From positions 1,166,501 through 1,230,500 of the forward strand of contig NZ_CP090557.1 in NCBI RefSeq assembly GCF_021484805.1: a stretch of 64,000 nt of DNA, read 5' to 3'. Of this stretch, positions 60,042-64,000 are shown one piece after another (within the stretch, counting starts at the first letter, position 1; each line of letters opens with the position of its first letter). The DNA comes from Tellurirhabdus bombi. Lineage in GTDB: Bacteria; Bacteroidota; Bacteroidia; Cytophagales; Spirosomataceae. A program made the position numbers and the translations under genes. The notes below the pieces were generated by a model that saw nothing but the letters and a program-made list of their open reading frames with translations, was not told the origin of the DNA and did no database searches.

Positions 60042-61568
60042 TTATTTTTTACCAAATGCAATACCCCGACGAGCCAGCACCGGACCAAAGGTTTTCCATT
60101 CGGCCATTACGACAACACCCACGAATAAAATAAACAGCAGGACATGGTAAGGCACGGCCATCCACAGATTGGAAATTTCGATTCGGGAAGCCAAAAAGAT
60201 CAGCAAACCACCGCCACCGATGTAGCCAATGGCCGAGGATAAATCATACGGAACCGGATAGTATTTTTCACCCAGGTAGTAGCACAAGCCCGCCATGATG
60301 ATGGCTGAAGCCAGAAAAGCCAACGCACAACCCATGTAACCAATGACTGGAATGAGCAAAATATTCAGCACAATGGTAGCCGCCGTGCCAACCACCGTAA
60401 TCCAGGTGCCGTAAATGGTTTTGTCGCTGAGTTTGAACCAGAAACCCATGTTGTAAAAGACGCCCATGATCAGGTTAGCCAGCATCAATACGGGCACCAC
60501 GTCTAAGCCCCGGCGGTAGGAACGGCCAATTAGCAGGCCAATCACGTCCAGATTCAGGCTGACGCCGACCCAAATCAAAACGCAGACAATGATGAACCAC
60601 TTTGTTACATTGGCCAGCAGATCAGGCGCGTTTTTGTCTTCGGCCCGCGAGAAAAAGAACGGATCGGCTGCAAACTTGAACGACTGGATCGCCAGCGCCA
60701 TGAATACTGACAGTTTATAACAGTTGCCATAAATACCAAGAACGTCTTCCGACGTTAAACCCAGGTAAAAATCGTCCGGCAAAAAATGACGCAGAAAAAT
60801 CCGGTCGGTCATCTGGTTAATAACGCCTACTAACGCGATGATCATCAGTGGAAACGCGTACGTCAGCAAGGCCTTTACTTCTTCTTTTTCGAGTTGAATG
60901 CGGAAGCCCTTAAACAGATCGGCCAGTTGCAGCAGGTTTACGGCGTTGGCAATCAGGTTGGCTAAAATGATGTAACCAGGACCGATGGATGGGTAATAAA
61001 TAAGATCGACCGCGGGTTGAAGCCCCGTCAGGTATTCGCCATTGTAAATATCACGGCAGAGAATCAGGAAGAATAAATTCAGACCAATATTAATCAGGAT
61101 ATTCGTGATTTTGGTCTTGACAAAACGCCGCGCTTTGTTTTCCACCCGCAACCGCGCAAAGGGAATGGCAGTTATCGCGTCGATGGCTAGAATCGCGGCG
61201 GCCCATTGCAGGAACACTTCCTGTCCGGGATAACCCATCAGATCGGTTAGCCACGGTGCCAGGGCAATGAAACTACCCGACAGAAGAACGCTGAAGACGA
61301 TAACAATACTTAGTGAGCGGTTGTAATAGTCCTGAAGCTGGTCTTTGTTGCGGGCCGCATACCGAAAAAAGGCGGTTTCTAACCCCAGGGTATAAACTAT
61401 GGACAAAACGCCAATGTAGGTGTAAATTTCTACGTTGGAAGCCAGTTCACCGGGGCGGATAAATATCCGGGTATGTAAAAAAACCAGTGCCCAATTTAAC
61501 AGCCGTCCCAGAATGGTACTTCCGCCGTAAAGGGCGGTATCGCTCGCTAGTTTCTTAAATGCGCTCAT
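60042..61568 (-). CDS. Polysaccharide flippase (Wzx/MATE-like)
   Basis: From ATG 61568 the product is 508 residues with about 12-14 helices. It starts MSAFKKLASDTALYGGSTILGRLLNWALV, the typical N-terminus of oligosaccharide flippases. It would move lipid-linked sugar units across the inner membrane. The start overlaps the last 14 bases of fadJ, so the two genes are translationally close although their roles are unrelated. A longer in-frame N-terminus exists inside fadJ but has no membrane or family support. Confidence 0.9.
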   Translation of the reverse strand: MSAFKKLASDTALYGGSTILGRLLNWALVFLHTRIFIRPGELASNVEIYTYIGVLSIVYTLGLETAFFRYAARNKDQLQDYYNRSLSIVIVFSVLLSGSFIALAPWLTDLMGYPGQEVFLQWAAAILAIDAITAIPFARLRVENKARRFVKTKITNILINIGLNLFFLILCRDIYNGEYLTGLQPAVDLIYYPSIGPGYIILANLIANAVNLLQLADLFKGFRIQLEKEEVKALLTYAFPLMIIALVGVINQMTDRIFLRHFLPDDFYLGLTSEDVLGIYGNCYKLSVFMALAIQSFKFAADPFFFSRAEDKNAPDLLANVTKWFIIVCVLIWVGVSLNLDVIGLLIGRSYRRGLDVVPVLMLANLIMGVFYNMGFWFKLSDKTIYGTWITVVGTAATIVLNILLIPVIGYMGCALAFLASAIIMAGLCYYLGEKYYPVPYDLSSAIGYIGGGGLLIFLASRIEISNLWMAVPYHVLLFILFVGVVVMAEWKTFGPVLARRGIAFGKK

Positions 61569-63729
61569 CGTGTCGCAAAGATACACTTTCTCGGAGTTTA
61601 GCCGTCGGGCGGAAGCGTTCGCCATACCGATCAGCCAGCCGGTCACACTCCTGTACAAAGGTTTTAGCGCCCACAAAATCGACGAAGGAGAGCGCACCGC
61701 CTGTATACGCTGGAAAACCCCAGGCCAGAATAGAGCCTAAATCGGCCTCTAGTTTTGTCCGAATCACCCCTTCTTCATCACAGCGCACCGCTTCGAGTGC
61801 CTGCCGGTATAGCAAGCGGGTTTTGATTTCTTCAACGGAGGGCTGCTCCTGAGCGGGCGGAAAAAGATCTTTTAGCCCTGTCCACAACTGTTTTTTTGCT
61901 CCGGCAGCAGCCTCACCATCAGTTGGATAATCATAGAATCCCGCCGCTACTTTTTTTCCGGCTCTGCCCAAATCAACCAACTGTTTACTGACCTGATAGC
62001 TGGTATCTGCTTCGGTTAGGGCGCCATCGGCAATGCCCTGGCTGGCAATTTTATAGACTAAATCCAGCGCCACTTCGTCGGTCACAGCCAGTGGGCCGAC
62101 AGGCATTCCGGCGGCTTTTGCGCCATTCTCGATGAGCACCGGATTGACCCCTTCTTTCAGCAGTTCCATTCCTTCGGATGAATAAACGCCGAAGCAGCGC
62201 GACGTATAGAATCCCCGCGAATCGTTAACCACGATGGGCGTTTTCCGAATTTTCCGAACGTAATCCATCGCTACGGCCAAGGCGTAGTCGGACGTTTCTT
62301 TCCCAACAATTACCTCCACGAGCTGCATTTTATCGACGGGAGAGAAAAAGTGAATCCCAACAAAATTCGCAGGATTGCCAGCTGCCTGCGCCAAGCCTGA
62401 AATAGGCAATGTTGAGGTATTAGAGCCAAAAACACCGCCCTCCGCCAACATCGGGGCTGCTTCCCGGGTAACTTGGGCTTTCAGTGCCCGATTTTCAAAT
62501 ACGGCTTCAATAAGAAGGTCACAGCCTTTCAGGTCCTCTATCCTATCGGTTGGTTGGATCAGATTCAGCAGTGCGTCCGCTTTTTCCGCCGTTATTTTGC
62601 CTCGTTCGAGGCCTTTTTCGATCAGTGTACGTACCCGATTTTTGCCCTTCTCAGCGGCTTCCAGCGAAACATCTTTTAAAACGACCGCCATCCCCGCCCC
62701 CGCCGATACATGGGCAATTCCTGAACCCATCAGACCCGCGCCCAGGATACCTATTTTCTTAACTTCCGTTTTCGGAATGTCTTTCGGACGAGACGCGCCT
62801 TTGTTAATCTCATTCTGCCCTAGGAATAAAGTCCGAATCAGGTTGGCCGCTACTTTTGACGTTGCTACTTGCACAAAATGCCGCGCCTCAACGGCCAAAG
62901 CCCGATCCATGTTGACCTGCAAGCCTTCGTAGACACAAGCCATGATTTCAAGCGGCGCGGGATAATTCCCCTTCGTTTTTTCCATCAGCAGCGCCGTTCC
63001 AGCACTGAAAATCCGGGCGCCAACCGAACTTTGTACAGCGCCTTTAGGCACGTTATACGCTTCTTTCGCAACGATTCTGCCTGTTTTTTTATCTCGTTCA
63101 TCCCAGGGTTGCAAGGCCGTTGGATGCGCTTCAATCCAGGCCTTAGCGCATTCCAGCAAAACATCCGGGCTCGTCACCAGATCATCGACCATTCCCAAGC
63201 TCAACGCTTCTGCGGGCGATACTTTTTTACCTTCCAGCAACAAGGGCAATGCCGCTTCCATGCCCAGCATTCGCGGCAAACGCTGCGTTCCTCCCGCTCC
63301 GGGCAACAGGCCAATGGTTACTTCCGGCAAGCCAATCACGGCTTTAGGGTTGTTGAGTGCAATGCGGTGATGGCAAGCCAGACAAATTTCGTAGCCACCG
63401 CCCAAAGCCGTGCCATTGATGGCGGCCACGGTGGGTTTCCCCGACGTTTCGATGCTCCGAAAGATGCGATTTAATTCTGTAGACACCTTCAGCATTTCTG
63501 CCGGGTCTTTATCGTTGTTGCGGAGAATCATCTTTAGATCGGCACCAGCTACAAATTCCGGCTTCTCCGACGTAATCACCAACCCCTTTATTTTTTCATC
63601 CTGATAAGCCTGTTGCAAAGCGGCCTCAAATGCTGGAATCGACTCGTCGTTTAGCACATTCATCGGCGAGCTAGTCATGTTCCAGCTAATAATCGCGATG
63701 TTATCTTGTATCGAATAATTGATTGCCAT
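61555..63729 (-). CDS. fadJ: Fatty acid oxidation protein: enoyl-CoA hydratase / 3-hydroxyacyl-CoA dehydrogenase
   Basis: The 724-residue two-domain enzyme catalyses hydration and NAD-dependent oxidation in beta-oxidation. Residues 1-about 190 are the crotonase domain (EFVAGADLKMI, NGTALGGGYEICLACHHRIA, GLPEVTIGLLPGAGGTQRLPR). Residues about 325-500 are the Rossmann domain (GILGAGLMGSGIAHVSAGAG), followed by the C-terminal dehydrogenase domain with HFFSPVDKMQLVEV. It is 68 bases after the thiolase gene, its expected partner. Confidence 0.95.
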   Translation of the reverse strand: MAINYSIQDNIAIISWNMTSSPMNVLNDESIPAFEAALQQAYQDEKIKGLVITSEKPEFVAGADLKMILRNNDKDPAEMLKVSTELNRIFRSIETSGKPTVAAINGTALGGGYEICLACHHRIALNNPKAVIGLPEVTIGLLPGAGGTQRLPRMLGMEAALPLLLEGKKVSPAEALSLGMVDDLVTSPDVLLECAKAWIEAHPTALQPWDERDKKTGRIVAKEAYNVPKGAVQSSVGARIFSAGTALLMEKTKGNYPAPLEIMACVYEGLQVNMDRALAVEARHFVQVATSKVAANLIRTLFLGQNEINKGASRPKDIPKTEVKKIGILGAGLMGSGIAHVSAGAGMAVVLKDVSLEAAEKGKNRVRTLIEKGLERGKITAEKADALLNLIQPTDRIEDLKGCDLLIEAVFENRALKAQVTREAAPMLAEGGVFGSNTSTLPISGLAQAAGNPANFVGIHFFSPVDKMQLVEVIVGKETSDYALAVAMDYVRKIRKTPIVVNDSRGFYTSRCFGVYSSEGMELLKEGVNPVLIENGAKAAGMPVGPLAVTDEVALDLVYKIASQGIADGALTEADTSYQVSKQLVDLGRAGKKVAAGFYDYPTDGEAAAGAKKQLWTGLKDLFPPAQEQPSVEEIKTRLLYRQALEAVRCDEEGVIRTKLEADLGSILAWGFPAYTGGALSFVDFVGAKTFVQECDRLADRYGERFRPTAKLRESVSLRHDERI

Positions 63730-63797
63730 TTTCTTTATCGTGGTAGAGAGTAGTGATATAGAGTGCTTCCGAGCCTCTTCGCCTGGATTTTAGCTAA

Positions 63798-64000
<203 letters not shown>

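Noticed and set aside
62869-63474. A 201-codon open frame opposite fadJ
   Set aside because: The crotonase domain on the minus strand is complete and conserved; the opposite frame is Phe/Arg/Gln-rich with no recognisable motif.

Overview
The window reads as chromosomal DNA of a Cytophagales bacterium (phylum Bacteroidota), most likely of the Spirosoma/Larkinella group. The taxon is inferred from several things seen together: a subtilisin-like protease with a C-terminal type IX secretion sorting domain, an ECF sigma/FecR pair, a CusA-type pump fused to a TolC-like domain, a sulfolactate-type ComB, and promoters of the Bacteroidota form (TTG about 20 bases before TAnnTTTG). I see no rRNA, tRNA, CRISPR array, insertion sequence or prophage. 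Almost every gene is intact. Genes run off both ends: lipB at the left and a thiolase at the right.

Region 1 (1-12.4 kb): lipB start, yraN and a small hypothetical gene, then a nine-gene branched-chain amino acid cluster on the minus strand, ilvD-ilvB-ilvN-ilvC-ilvA-leuC-leuD-leuB-leuA. In front of ilvD lies a complete transcription attenuator: a promoter, a 16-residue leader peptide made mostly of Ile, Leu and Val, a pause stem, an antiterminator and a U-tailed terminator. Two further long inverted repeats sit inside the cluster (ilvC/ilvA and leuD/leuB), and a terminator follows leuA. LeuA lacks the usual C-terminal regulatory domain.

Region 2 (12.5-24.2 kb): murQ with a quinone oxidoreductase, a tandem pair of paralogous MFS transporters, an AT-rich stretch with two very small membrane proteins that each have a terminator, a small secreted protein, and a minus-strand run of membrane protein, ECF sigma, FecR, GH130 glycosidase and amidase. 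An SCP2-domain protein and a MarR regulator follow.

Region 3 (24.2-36.5 kb): a MarR-controlled emrA-emrB-tolC export operon with two matching palindromic operators, one overlapping the -33 element; a second acyl carrier protein; comB; gcvT; a secreted carboxypeptidase-regulatory-like protein; a 1332-residue secreted protease; and a DUF2911 protein.

Region 4 (36.6-45.3 kb): a heavy-metal export operon with a small Cys/His-rich protein, a CusA-TolC fusion, a CusB-type lipoprotein adaptor and a P1B-4-type ATPase (SPC and HEGST motifs) carrying a His-rich segment.

Region 5 (45.3-64 kb): housekeeping and envelope genes: ruvX, a VOC protein, a GyrI-like protein, kdsA, acpP-fabF-rnc, a 530-base gap with several hairpins, a DegP-type protease, gmd, a SPOR lipoprotein, murB, an atypical ROK kinase, an SDR, mlaE-mlaF, a TlpA-like protein, a polysaccharide flippase, fadJ and the end of a thiolase gene.
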